From: PALSA-1004 sp963804885
Lineage (GTDB): Bacteria; Pseudomonadota; Gammaproteobacteria; Burkholderiales; SG8-41
Assembly (NCBI GenBank): GCA_963804885.1
Contig: CAWDSF010000005.1
Coordinates: 124,001-188,000, forward strand
DNA: 64,000 bases
Reading direction: 5' to 3'
Below the pieces are notes generated by a model. That model ran no database searches, was not told the origin of the DNA, and worked only from the letters and a program-made list of their open reading frames with translations. Below are positions 54,870-63,970 of this stretch, piece after piece. The first letter of the stretch is position 1. Each line of letters starts with the position of its first letter. A program made the position numbers and the translations under genes.

Positions 54870-56282
54870 ATGAAGAAAGACCATGCAGCGCGCAATCCCG
54901 GCACTCGTCCGCAGTCCGCGGCTGGCGAAGAGATCCATCCAATCATGGCGACGCTCAGCACCTATATGAGCGCGGCGGCCGGGCGCAAGCTGCCGGACAG
55001 CGTCATCAAGGAAACGAAACACCACATTCTGGACACCATCGCGGCCATGGTGTCGGGCGCGGAGCTCAAACCCGGTCTTCACGCAATTCGTTTTGCCAGG
55101 GCTTATGGGGGAGAGAAAATTGCGACGGTCGTTGGCGCGGATTTTTTGACCGGGCCGATCGAGGCGGCGATGGCGAACGGCATACTCGCGAATGCCGACG
55201 AAACCGACGATAACTACAGCACCGGCGGCGCCCATCCCGGCTGCGCCATCGTGCCGGCGGCGTTGGCGATCGGCGAGAAGAATGGGATCGATGGTACGCG
55301 CTTTATCCGCGCGGTGGCGCTCGGCTATGACGTCGGCTTGAGGGCGTTCAAGCTGGTCGCCAAGGGCGGCGTGCTGAGCGAGACGCATAACATCGTTGGA
55401 ACATTTGGCGCGTCGGCGGCCTGCGGCTGCGCGGTGGCTTTGGATACGCCGCAGATGCGCACGCTGATCGACTATGCGTCCCAGCAGGCGGGCGCCGGCA
55501 TCGGCGCGTGGCGACGGGACACCGAGCACGTCGAAAAATCTTTCATGTTTGGCGGGATGGGCGCACGTAATGGCGTAACGGCGGCCATGTTCGTGCAGGC
55601 GGGGTGGACGGGCGTCAACGACGTCTTCTCGGGACCGGGAAATTTGTTCCAGTCTTACGCACCCAACGTGGATCCCGGGATATTGGTGCATAAGCTTGGG
55701 GAAGAATACGAAGTACAGAAGACGATCATCAAAAAATGGAGCACGGGCGGGCCGATCCAGTCGCCGCTCGAAGCGGTCTCTCTGATACGCGAGCGTCGGC
55801 CTTTCGAGGCGGACGATGTCAGGCGGGTCACCATCCGGGTCGCCACCAGCGCGGCCGACAAGATCGACGACAGCGGCATGGTCAACCTGTCGATGCAGTA
55901 TTTGATTGCGGTCATGCTCATCGACAAAACGCTGTCGTTCAAAGCGGCGCACGACGAGCCGCGCATGCACGATCCCGCCGTGGTCCGCCAGAAAGCGAAG
56001 ATCCAAGTGATCGCCGATGAGAGTCTCGAGCGTCTTTTGCCCAAGCGAGTGGCCGTGGTCGAGATCACGTTCAGCGACGGCACCACGCTGACGGAACGCA
56101 ACGATACCGTTCGCGGCAGCCCGGAAAATCCGATGACCAGCGAGGAAGTCAGCACGAAAGCCCGGGACCTGATGGCGCCGGTGCTCGGCAGCGAAAAATG
56201 CGCGGCGCTCATCGAGAAGATATTTGCGCTCGAAAATGTGAAGAATATCGCCGCGCTTCGACCGCTGCTTCAGCACGCGTGA
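54870..56282 (+). CDS. MmgE/PrpD family protein
   Basis: 470 aa. GGGAGGG site before the ATG. IKETKHHILDTIAAMVSGAE, GILANADETDDNYSTGGAHP (H/D catalytic cluster partly replaced by D-E-T-D-D), IVGTFGASAACGCAVAL and FMFGGMGARNGVTAAMFVQ. About 35 residues longer at the N-terminus than the 14608 copy; an inner ATG before ATLSTYMSAAAG is a possible start. Third family member here; the three are divergent in sequence and should have different substrates. Confidence 0.9.
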   Translation: MKKDHAARNPGTRPQSAAGEEIHPIMATLSTYMSAAAGRKLPDSVIKETKHHILDTIAAMVSGAELKPGLHAIRFARAYGGEKIATVVGADFLTGPIEAAMANGILANADETDDNYSTGGAHPGCAIVPAALAIGEKNGIDGTRFIRAVALGYDVGLRAFKLVAKGGVLSETHNIVGTFGASAACGCAVALDTPQMRTLIDYASQQAGAGIGAWRRDTEHVEKSFMFGGMGARNGVTAAMFVQAGWTGVNDVFSGPGNLFQSYAPNVDPGILVHKLGEEYEVQKTIIKKWSTGGPIQSPLEAVSLIRERRPFEADDVRRVTIRVATSAADKIDDSGMVNLSMQYLIAVMLIDKTLSFKAAHDEPRMHDPAVVRQKAKIQVIADESLERLLPKRVAVVEITFSDGTTLTERNDTVRGSPENPMTSEEVSTKARDLMAPVLGSEKCAALIEKIFALENVKNIAALRPLLQHA

Positions 56283-56342
56283 CGGGATGAAAATGCCGTC
56301 CGTTGGGAAGGCGAACTAACTACCAGCTAACTTTTTGATTTT

Positions 56343-56418
56343 TGGTGGGGCGTGAGTGGCTCGAACACTCGACCTACGGATTAAGAGTCCGCTGCTCTAC
56401 CAACTGAGCTAACGCCCC
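56343..56418 (-). tRNA. tRNA-Lys (anticodon CTT)
   Basis: Minus strand starts GGGGCGTTAGCTCAGTTGG and folds into a full cloverleaf. Acceptor GGGGCGT pairs with ACGCCCC. The anticodon stem GCGGA/TCCGT encloses loop CTCTTAA, giving anticodon CTT (reads AAG). The T-loop is GTTCGAGCC. The 3' CCA is encoded (56343-56345). Confidence 0.96.
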
Positions 56419-56460
56419 GGATGCGTGGGCCGTCATTGTAGCCTGTGCGAGCGGCTGCGC

Positions 56461-57234
56461 TTATTCTTTCTCGCGCGTGAGCGGCACGAAACGCACGGCC
56501 AGCGCGTTGCGGGTCGTCGTTTTGCCGTGCTGATCTTTCTCGATTATGCGCAGTTCCTGGCCGCTCCATTGCGCGCCGACCGGAATCACGAGCTTGCCGC
56601 CGGGCTTCAATTGCTCGATCAATGCCGGTGGCACTTCGGGCGCGGCGGCCGTCACGATGATCGCGTCGAACGGCGCGTGGGCCGGCCACCCGCGATAGCC
56701 GTCGCCGCTGCGTGCGTTGACGTTGCGGTAGCCGAGCTCCGCGAACCGCGCCGCCGCTTCGCGCGCGAGCGGCGCCACGATCTCGATCGTGTAGACCTCG
56801 CGCGCAAGCTCGGCGAGCACGGCAGCCTGATAGCCGCAGCCCGTGCCGATTTCCAGCACGCGGTCCGTCGCTTTCAGGCCGAGCATATCGGTCATCAACG
56901 CAACAATGAAAGGCTGCGAGATGGTCTGGCCGTTGCCGATCGGCAGCGGCCGGTTCGCATAAGCGTTCGGTTCCTGGTCAGCTGGTACGAAGCGGTGACG
57001 CGGCACCTTGTTCATCGCCGTGAGCACGCGACTGTCGAGACTCGCCCGCCCGGTTTCGGCCGCGGTTTCGCGCGTCAGCGCGACAATCGTGTCGACCATC
57101 GCTTTGCGCGGCGCAGCGTACCGGTCCTGACCTTCGGCGTCAGGCATGACGGCGCAAGCCACGATCAGAATTACCGCACCGGCGCGCATAAATGCAGCCA
57201 GGCGCCGATAGATGCCAAGCCTGCGGTCGCACAT
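56461..57234 (-). CDS. Exported protein-L-isoaspartate O-methyltransferase
   Basis: 257 aa from ATG 57234 (inner ATG 57189 or GTG 57291 are possible). A hydrophobic export-type segment (RAGAVILIVACAVMPDAEG) precedes the enzyme, so it acts in the periplasm, unlike the cytoplasmic Pcm. Motif I of the SAM site is RVLEIGTGCGYQAAVLAEL. PRHRFVPADQEPNAYANRPL and ISQPFIVALMTDML are the isoaspartate recognition blocks. Repairs isoaspartyl damage in proteins. Downstream of tRNA-Lys on the same strand direction but 43 bases away. Confidence 0.92.
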   Translation of the reverse strand: MCDRRLGIYRRLAAFMRAGAVILIVACAVMPDAEGQDRYAAPRKAMVDTIVALTRETAAETGRASLDSRVLTAMNKVPRHRFVPADQEPNAYANRPLPIGNGQTISQPFIVALMTDMLGLKATDRVLEIGTGCGYQAAVLAELAREVYTIEIVAPLAREAAARFAELGYRNVNARSGDGYRGWPAHAPFDAIIVTAAAPEVPPALIEQLKPGGKLVIPVGAQWSGQELRIIEKDQHGKTTTRNALAVRFVPLTREKE

Positions 57235-57323
57235 TGATGGTTTCGTCCATAGGCCGTTCCGGCGGATACCCGTTAGACCGTCTGCGTTCACCCGCGTTTA
57301 AGGCAGCGGCTCAACCTTACTGC

Positions 57324-57372
57324 AAAAAAACAAGCGGGGCGCCCGGACTGTTGCACAGCCGGCGCGCCCCGC
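57324..57372 (-). terminator. Intrinsic terminator after the PsiF-like gene
   Basis: Minus strand GCGGGGCGC (57372-57364) pairs with GCGCCCCGC (57342-57334) and is followed by TTGTTTTTTT. It is 32 bases beyond the stop of the gene at 57404 and stops that transcript before pcm. Confidence 0.8.
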
Positions 57373-57403
57373 ATCTTGCGCCCTTCGAATCAGGCGTTAA
57401 CGG

Positions 57404-57763
57404 TCAGCCTTTGAGACACTCGCTCATGAACTTCTTGCGGTCGTCGCCCTTGAGCTTCTTGTCGCCGGCGTCCTTGTTGCACGACTTCATTTTGTCCTGT
57501 TGCGCCTTCTGCTTCGGCGAGGCGTCCGGGTCTTCGCCTTTCAGGCACGAGCTCATGTATTTCTTGCGCTCGTCACCCTTCTTGTCGGTCGCCTTGTCGT
57601 TGCAATTCTTCATGCGTTCCTGCTGTGCTTTCTGCTTCGCGGTCGGCTCTTTCTTTTCGGCCGCGGGCGCTGCTTTCTTGTCGTCCGTCGTCGCCTTGTC
57701 CGCCGCGTATGCGAGCGGCGACAGCGCGAACATGAAACAAACTGCTGCGATGAGTTTCTTCAT
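57404..57763 (-). CDS. PsiF-repeat exported protein
   Basis: 119 aa. Signal peptide MKKLIAAVCFMFALSPLAYA. Two PsiF repeats: QERMKNCNDKATDKKGDERK and QQDKMKSCNKDAGDKKLKGD, each with paired cysteines and the KKxMSxCLKG end. The PsiF name comes from the E. coli phosphate-starvation gene, but the role is unknown. GGGAG site before ATG 57763. A strong terminator follows. Confidence 0.92.
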   Translation of the reverse strand: MKKLIAAVCFMFALSPLAYAADKATTDDKKAAPAAEKKEPTAKQKAQQERMKNCNDKATDKKGDERKKYMSSCLKGEDPDASPKQKAQQDKMKSCNKDAGDKKLKGDDRKKFMSECLKG

Positions 57764-57863
57764 GACGTTACTCCCAGAGTGTGGTTGATAAGCCTGCTCC
57801 CCCCGGAACTGCGGGGCCATTGTTCCCCAGCCTCTCCGGACAAGCAATACAACGCGCGGACGG

Positions 57864-58871
57864 TCAAGCCGGCTGACACAGCTCGAATACGCCGGCCAGC
57901 AGGCGGTAGGACTCAAGCCGGGTGCGGTAGTCCCCGGTGATCGTAATCACCATCAATTCATCGGCTTCGAACTGCGCCGCAAGCGCGAGCAGCTTTGCCT
58001 TGACCGTGTCGGGCTTGCCGAGCACCACGCGCCGGCGGTGAAAAGCAATGCGCTGCCGCTCGACATCGGTGTAGGCGCGCGTTTCGGCTTCCTGCTGGCT
58101 GGGCACCGGCGAGTTGATCCCGTAGTCCATGTTGAGCCGCCGCAAATCGACGCTCATGGCGCGGCGCTCGGCTTCGGCGTCCGTCTCGGCGCAGATGACG
58201 AAGACCGTCAGCAGCGCATGCGCCTCCGCCTCGCGCGGCGACGGCTGGTACTTGCGCTTGTAATCGCGCATCACCTGGTCGCCGCCATCGGCGCTGATGA
58301 AATGCGCGAACGCGAAACGCAACCCGAGTTCCGCCGCCAGCGCGCCGCTGTAATCCGACGAGCCGAGCAGCCACACTTCGGGCGCGGTCGGCCCCATCGG
58401 CTGCGCTTTGACTTTGGCGAACGGATGCCCTTTGGGCATTGCATCGTCGAGATAGGCGACGAGATACTGCACGTGCTCGGGAAAATTCTCGGCGGTCGGA
58501 TAGCGGCCCTCGCCCATCGCCATCGCGGTGGTCTGATCGCCGCCGGGCGCGCGGCCGAGCCCAAGATCGATACGCTGCGGAAACAGCGCCTCCAGCATGC
58601 GGAACTGCTCGGCGATTTTCAGCGGGCTGTAATACGGCAGCAGGATGCCGCCGGTGCCGACGCGTATCGTCGACGTCGCGGCGGCGACGCGCGTCACCAG
58701 TATTTCAGGACACGGATCCGCCAACGCCTGCAGCGCGTGATGCTCCGCGAGCCAGTAGCGGTAATAACCGAGTTCTTCCGCCGCCTGCGCGAGCTTGATC
58801 GTTTCCGCCACCGCCTGCGCGGGCGTATGGCCGCTGATGATGGGCGACTGGTCGAGGATGCTTAAACGCAA
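57864..58871 (-). CDS. LLM-class flavin-dependent oxidoreductase (luciferase-like, MsnO8 type)
   Basis: 335 aa from TTG 58871, which gives the family opening RLSILDQSPI with GAGG in front; ATG 58901 would add ten residues. TIM barrel with YRYWLAEHHA, VGTGGILLPYYSPLKIAEQF, RIDLGLGRAPGGDQTT and ELGLRFAFAHFIS, all typical of FMN-dependent luciferase-like enzymes. Catalyses monooxygenation with reduced flavin. Last gene of the DapA-Bug-Bug-LLM run, starting some 64 bases after the Bug stop. Substrate unknown. Confidence 0.9.
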   Translation of the reverse strand: MRLSILDQSPIISGHTPAQAVAETIKLAQAAEELGYYRYWLAEHHALQALADPCPEILVTRVAAATSTIRVGTGGILLPYYSPLKIAEQFRMLEALFPQRIDLGLGRAPGGDQTTAMAMGEGRYPTAENFPEHVQYLVAYLDDAMPKGHPFAKVKAQPMGPTAPEVWLLGSSDYSGALAAELGLRFAFAHFISADGGDQVMRDYKRKYQPSPREAEAHALLTVFVICAETDAEAERRAMSVDLRRLNMDYGINSPVPSQQEAETRAYTDVERQRIAFHRRRVVLGKPDTVKAKLLALAAQFEADELMVITITGDYRTRLESYRLLAGVFELCQPA

Positions 58872-58935
58872 ACTTGCCTCACGATTCGAAGGGCCGCGCA
58901 TGAACCCTCGGCGCAAACGCGGCGAAACTGCAGCT

Positions 58936-59892
58936 TCAGTCCATGCTGATGTTGCCGAGTTCTTTGAGCAGCGCGGACCAGCGCGCGAGATCGGTGCGCA
59001 CGATCTGGGTGAACTCGGCCGGCGTAGTGCCGGTAGGTTCGGCGTTCGCACCCTCGATGCGCTTGCGGATATTAGGATCGCGCAACGCCTCGTTGAACGC
59101 AGCGGCGATTTGATCAATAGTGGCGGGCGACGTTCCGGCGGGCGCGAACACGCCCCACCACCCGGTAAAGCGGTCGAGCGCTGGATAGCCCTGCTCACCG
59201 AATAACGGCACGTCGGGCATTGCGGGCCAGCGCTTTTGACCGCTGATGGCCAGCGCGCGCAAAGTGCCGGCATCGATGTGCGGCTTGGTAGCGACCAGGT
59301 CCGAGAACGCCATGGTGACCTGCCGCGAGAGCACATCGGTTATCGCCGGCACCGTACCTTTGTAGGGCACGTGGACGAGGTCGATGTTGGCCAGTTTCTT
59401 CAGCGTCTCGCCGGCAATGTGAAGGAGTGAACCGTTGCCGATGGACGCGTAGGAAAGCTTGCCCGGCTGCGCGCGCGCCTGCGCTATCAATTCCTTAAGC
59501 GAACCGGCGGTTTGCGCATGCACCACCATGATCATCACGTTATACGCGGCCTGGGTAACCGGCAGCAGGTCCTTCTGCGGGTCGAACGATGTTTTAGCGA
59601 GCAGTGGCACGATCACCAGCGGCCCGGAGTTGCAAAAGAGCAATGTGTGGCCGTCAGCGGGCGACTGCGCAACGGCGGCTACGCCGATCGCGCCGCCGGC
59701 GCCGGGGCGGTTCTCGACGATGACCTGGGTCTTCAGCAAGGCGGAAAGGCGTTCCGATAACAGGCGCGCCATGACGTCGGAGCTCGCGCCGGGCGTGTAG
59801 GGATTGATCAAGCGGACTGGCTTGCCACCTTGAATTTGAGCATGCGCTGCAAAGACAGCGCATGAAAAAAACAAAGCGGCGATGAACTTCAT
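58936..59892 (-). CDS. Bug family (TctC) periplasmic solute receptor
   Basis: 318 aa. ATG 59892 gives MKFIAALFFSCAVFAAHA, then IQGGKPVRLINPYTPGASSDVMAR, ENRPGAGGAIG, SFDPQKDLLPVT and VPYKGTVPAI. The ATG overlaps the stop of the preceding Bug gene by four bases. Third in the run from the DapA-like gene. Confidence 0.93.
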   Translation of the reverse strand: MKFIAALFFSCAVFAAHAQIQGGKPVRLINPYTPGASSDVMARLLSERLSALLKTQVIVENRPGAGGAIGVAAVAQSPADGHTLLFCNSGPLVIVPLLAKTSFDPQKDLLPVTQAAYNVMIMVVHAQTAGSLKELIAQARAQPGKLSYASIGNGSLLHIAGETLKKLANIDLVHVPYKGTVPAITDVLSRQVTMAFSDLVATKPHIDAGTLRALAISGQKRWPAMPDVPLFGEQGYPALDRFTGWWGVFAPAGTSPATIDQIAAAFNEALRDPNIRKRIEGANAEPTGTTPAEFTQIVRTDLARWSALLKELGNISMD

Positions 59893-60845
59893 TCGGCGCG
59901 AATCTTCGCGTCGCGCACGATGCGAGCGTTCTTCTGCGACTCGGTTGCGATGAACGCCGCGAACTGCGCAGCGGGATGGCCGGTCGGCTCGAAGCCGAAC
60001 GATTCCATGCGGCTGCGCACCTCGGCGGACTGCACGCCCTTGATCGCCGCCGCCTCGAGTTGCGCGACAATCTCGCGCGGCAAGCGCGCGGGGCCCCACA
60101 GGCCGTACCAGGAATAGAACTCGAGTTCCGGCATGCCGGCTTCGACGGCGGTCGGAACATCGGGATACTGCGGGCTGCGCCGGGCGCTGGTAATGGCGAG
60201 CGGCCGCAGCCTGCCGCCTCTTACTTGCGGCCCGGAGGAGAGTACCGGATCGATCATCGCACTGACTTGGCCGCCGATAAGATCGGGCATGGCCTGACCC
60301 GTTCCCTTGTACTGGATGATCGGCACGTCCACACCGGCGCGCGCACGGACGAGCGCGATGGCCAAATGCCCGGCGGACCCGAAGCCAGATGTAGCGAGGT
60401 TATATTGGCCCGGGTTGGCGCGCAGCACCTCGATAAATTCTTTCACGCTCTTCGCCGGCACGCCCGGATGGACGGTGAACAGCAGCGGACCTCGCGCGAG
60501 CTCAGCGATCGGCGTGAAATCCTTCACCGCGTCATACGGCAGCGACTTGAGGACGTACGGATTGATCGAGTGAATCGAGGCATTTATATAGATCGTGTAA
60601 CCGTCGGGCGCGCTCTTCGCGACGACGTCGGCGCCCAGCGTGGTCGAGGCGCCGCCACGATTGTCGAACACCACCGGCCGGCCGAGATATTCAGCGAGCT
60701 TCGCACCGACCAGGCGCGCCACGCCGTCCACCGAGCCGCCGGGCGGCGTGGGAATGATCAGGCGAATCGGTTTTGCGGGATATTCCCCAGCGTGCGCGAG
60801 GGCGGTTACGGCGAGTAATACAAAAAACAAACCCTTATGCGGCAT
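59889..60845 (-). CDS. Bug family (TctC) periplasmic solute receptor
   Basis: 318 aa. Signal peptide MPHKGLFFVLLAVTALAHAG. EYPAKPIRLIIPTPPGGSVDG, DNRGGASTTLG, DGYTIYI, LPYDAVKDFTPI, IQYKGTGQAMPD and PARLPREIV. Start overlaps the stop of the DapA-like gene by 11 bases, so translation is coupled and the substrate may be shared. Confidence 0.93.
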   Translation of the reverse strand: MPHKGLFFVLLAVTALAHAGEYPAKPIRLIIPTPPGGSVDGVARLVGAKLAEYLGRPVVFDNRGGASTTLGADVVAKSAPDGYTIYINASIHSINPYVLKSLPYDAVKDFTPIAELARGPLLFTVHPGVPAKSVKEFIEVLRANPGQYNLATSGFGSAGHLAIALVRARAGVDVPIIQYKGTGQAMPDLIGGQVSAMIDPVLSSGPQVRGGRLRPLAITSARRSPQYPDVPTAVEAGMPELEFYSWYGLWGPARLPREIVAQLEAAAIKGVQSAEVRSRMESFGFEPTGHPAAQFAAFIATESQKNARIVRDAKIRAE

Positions 60846-61776
60846 ACGCCAGTTTCGGCTGGATCTGGTAACCGTATTTCTTGTCCAGACCCAGCTCTTT
60901 AACGATGCGCACGCCCTGCATCAGCGCCTCGCCCTCGATGTTGCGCAGGGGCTTTCTCAGCGCGCCGACCGGCAGGCCGAGTGCGCGCATGAGCGACTTC
61001 AGCGCCACAGGGTTGATCGCCGAATAGTTGAAATGCATCAGCGGCAGCAGCTTCAAGTAGGTCTGCCGGAAGTTGTCGGCTTCCTCGAAGCTTTTCCACG
61101 GCTTGGAGAGCATCGCCATCTCCTGCGGCGCGATGTTTCCCGTCATGTTTGCTGTGCCGTGCCCGCCCAGGCTCATCGTCGGCACTACCAGTCCCAGGTT
61201 TGGCGAATCGCAGCACATGATTGTGGCGTCGGGCTTCGCCGCCAGCACCTGCGCCACCTGCGCGACGCGCGCGGTCGATTCCTTGAGGATCACGTAATTC
61301 GGGTGCTTCAAGAGGCGCAAGAGGTGTTCCCAATGCAGGTCGGTCTTCACTCGCGGCGGGTTGTTGTAAATGCCAAGCGGCAGATCGACGCTGTCCGCGA
61401 TTTCCTGGTAATGACGCTCGATGTCGTCCTCGGGCCCGCAGATATAGGGCGGGGCGGCGATGATCGCGCCGTCGGCGCCGTTGGCCTTGGCGAAATTTAC
61501 ATTGTCGATAACCTGCTGCGTGGTGTTGCCGGTGCAGCCGTAAAAGAATTTCATCTTGCCGGTCTTCATCTTGGCCGTTTCGACCACGATCTTTTTCTTC
61601 TCCTCGGGCTCGAGCAGCGAAGGCTCGCCCGTGGAGCCCATGATCAGCGCCGCGACGGTGCCGTTGTCCTCGAGATGCTGCAAGAGCGCGCGATAGGCGG
61701 AATGATCGACCGCGCCATTCTCGTTGAATGGTGTGGGCGGAGCGACAAATGAACCTTCAATACGCATCTTAGCCAT
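60835..61776 (-). CDS. Dihydrodipicolinate synthase/N-acetylneuraminate lyase family protein
   Basis: 313 aa. AGGAG site before ATG 61776. Class I aldolase fold: SFVAPPTPFNENGAVDHSAY, IMGSTGEPSLLEPEEKKKIV (substrate-binding GSTGE loop), LGIYNNPPR (Tyr) and NYVILKES (Schiff-base Lys). Such genes in catabolic clusters act on 2-keto acids and not on lysine synthesis. Starts a coupled run with two Bug receptors and an LLM enzyme, which suggests a 2-keto acid pathway. Confidence 0.92.
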   Translation of the reverse strand: MAKMRIEGSFVAPPTPFNENGAVDHSAYRALLQHLEDNGTVAALIMGSTGEPSLLEPEEKKKIVVETAKMKTGKMKFFYGCTGNTTQQVIDNVNFAKANGADGAIIAAPPYICGPEDDIERHYQEIADSVDLPLGIYNNPPRVKTDLHWEHLLRLLKHPNYVILKESTARVAQVAQVLAAKPDATIMCCDSPNLGLVVPTMSLGGHGTANMTGNIAPQEMAMLSKPWKSFEEADNFRQTYLKLLPLMHFNYSAINPVALKSLMRALGLPVGALRKPLRNIEGEALMQGVRIVKELGLDKKYGYQIQPKLAYAA

Positions 61777-61945
61777 GGTGTCTCCTGATGGGAAAGGGCA
61801 ATCTACGCCGCGTCTCAAGCCCAGTCAAGGGCGCCAGAGTCGATGCGACGATGCGATATTGGTAGAATATTATTCAAGTATCGATCATGTCTACGGCATT
61901 AAAGTTTCGCCGCCACGCCGTTGCGCGTCACCACTGGGCAGACAC

Positions 61946-62725
61946 ATGAAACTCGGCATCGAGGGCAGGCACGCACTGGTGTTCGGCGGCAGCCGCGGCA
62001 TCGGCCGCGCGGCGGCGCTTTGCCTCGCGCGTGAAGGCGTGGTGGTGACCATCGCGGCGCGCACGCTCGCGACGCTTGATCGCACGGCCGCCGACATCAA
62101 GGCACAAACCGGCGCGAGCGTCACGGCGGTGGTTGCCGATCTCACGCTGGCTGAAGGGCGTGCCGCGGCGCTGGCGGCCTGCCCGCTGCCCGATATCCTG
62201 ATCAACAATGCGGATGGGCCGGCGCCGGGCGACTTCCGGCAATGGGAGCGCGAGGATTGGCTGAAGACGCTCGACGCGGTGATGCTCGGGCCGATCTTCA
62301 TGATCCGCGACGTGGTGGACGGCATGATCGAGCGCAAATTCGGCCGCATCGTCAACATCAGCGCGCGCACCGTGAAGAGCCCGCAGGCGGAAGGCGGACT
62401 GTCCAACGGCGCACGCTCCGGCCTGGTCGGCTTCATCGCCGGTCTCGCGCGCCAGACCGTGCGGCACAACGTCACCATTAACAACATCCTGCCGGGAATT
62501 TTCGATTCCGACGCGCAGCGCGAGCACGTGAAGAGCATCGCCCGACTGACCGGGCGCGATTACGACGAAGTGTGGGCGTCGCGGGCCAAAGAAAACCCGG
62601 CAGGACGCTACGGCCGGCCGGAAGAGGCGGGGGATTACATCGCGTTCCTGTGCTCGGTCCAGGCTGGATTCATCACCGCGCAGAACCTGCTGATAGACGG
62701 CGGGCAGTACCCCGGGACTTTCTAG
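61946..62725 (+). CDS. SDR family oxidoreductase with a changed active site
   Basis: 259 aa. Cofactor loop GGSRGIGRAA (residues 14-23), then DILINNADGPAPGDF (NAG block) and GRIVNISARTVKSPQ. The catalytic YxxxK is missing: GGLSNGARSGLVGFIAGLA stands there. This subgroup (3-oxoacyl-ACP reductase-like proteins with SNGAR) is known, but the chemistry is uncertain. PGRYGRPEEAGDYIAFLCS and FITAQNLLIDGG end the fold. Its TAG overlaps the DadA-like stop on the other strand. Confidence 0.9.
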   Translation: MKLGIEGRHALVFGGSRGIGRAAALCLAREGVVVTIAARTLATLDRTAADIKAQTGASVTAVVADLTLAEGRAAALAACPLPDILINNADGPAPGDFRQWEREDWLKTLDAVMLGPIFMIRDVVDGMIERKFGRIVNISARTVKSPQAEGGLSNGARSGLVGFIAGLARQTVRHNVTINNILPGIFDSDAQREHVKSIARLTGRDYDEVWASRAKENPAGRYGRPEEAGDYIAFLCSVQAGFITAQNLLIDGGQYPGTF

Positions 62726-63970
62726 AAGCGTTGCGCGCTGATACGGCTTGATATTCAGCTCCAGTTTCTCTCCAGCAACAAGAGCGGAAATCAGCTTGCC
62801 GGTAGTCGATGCACCGCACATGCCGATATGGCCATGACCGAACGCGTAGAACGCGTTGGCATATCGCGATGAGGGACCGATTACGGGCAGCGAATCGGGC
62901 AGCGACGGGCGAAAGCCCAGCCATTGGCTGACACGCGTTTCGTCGTTGTCGGCGAGCAGGCCCGGCAAAATTCGCTTGCCCTGCTCGAGCAGCACGCGCG
63001 AGCGCGCCCAGTTGGGCGGCGCGTCAAGCCCGGCGAGCTCAATAGTGCCGACCAGCCGCAGACCAGTCTCCATCGGAATCAGGCCGAAACTGCCGTCGAC
63101 GAACAGCGAGGGCGTGCGCACCGTCTTTTCCGGATTCTTCACGACAGTGTGGTAGCCGCGCTCCGTGTCGAGCGGCACGCGGTCGCCGAGTTCTGTCGCG
63201 AGCGATTTCGACCAGGCGCCGGCGGCGAGCACCACCGCGCTGGCAGGATGCGCCGTCAAATTTGTTTTTACCGACGATACGGCGGCGCCGTTGTGCTCGA
63301 AGCCGAGCACGCGTTCCTGCACAATTCGTCCGCCGCGCGCGATCACGTTTTGCGCGAGCTTTTGCACCAGGCGCAGCGGATTGGTGGTGTGGCCGTTGCC
63401 GGGAATCAACCGCGCACGCGTGAAGCCCGGTCCCAGGTCCGGTTCGCGCTCGGCGAGGGCCGGCCCCGTGATTTCCTCGATCGCAACGCCGTTGCGCCGG
63501 CGCAATTCCATCGCGCGTGCGTCGCCGCGCCAGCTCGCTTCGGCGGCGTAGAGATAGAGCATGCCTTGATGGCGCACGAGGTCCTCGGCGCCAGCGTCCT
63601 TGACCAGCGGTGCATAATTGGCGAGCGAGCCTTCGAGCAGGGCGCGCAGGGCGCGCGCCTGCGCTTCGACGCGTTCGGACGTCGAGGCGGCGACGAAGCG
63701 CGCGAGCCAGGGCGCGAGCCGCGGCAGGTAGGACCAGCGGATAGTCAGCGGTCCCTCGGCATCGAGGAGCCAACCCGGCACCTTCCCTATCACGCCCGGC
63801 ATTGCCACCGGCACAATAGACGAAGCGGAGAAAATACCGCCATTGCCGAACGAGGCGCCCATTCCCGGATCGCCCTGATCGATCAGCAGCACCTGCCGGC
63901 CTGCGCGCTGCAGCCAGGCAGCGGCGCAGACGCCGACGATGCCGGCGCCTATGACGATTACCGGTGGCAT
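62722..63970 (-). CDS. D-amino acid dehydrogenase (DadA) type FAD oxidoreductase, with an apparent +1 shift at the end
   Basis: About 415 aa. FAD-binding GAGIVGVCAAAWLQRAGRQV (residues 7-26), LIDQGDPGMGASFGNGGIFS, then PALAEREPDLGPGF and IPGNGHTTNPLRLVQKLA. RGYHTVVKNPEK and FGHGHIGMCGASTTGKLIS are typical of DadA. After LNIKPY the frame runs on, but removing one base near 62740 yields SAQRF and a stop at 62722, as in homologues (PYxxxRF end). Oxidatively deaminates D-amino acids at the membrane. The stop is shared on opposite strands with the SDR gene (CTAG). Confidence 0.9.
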
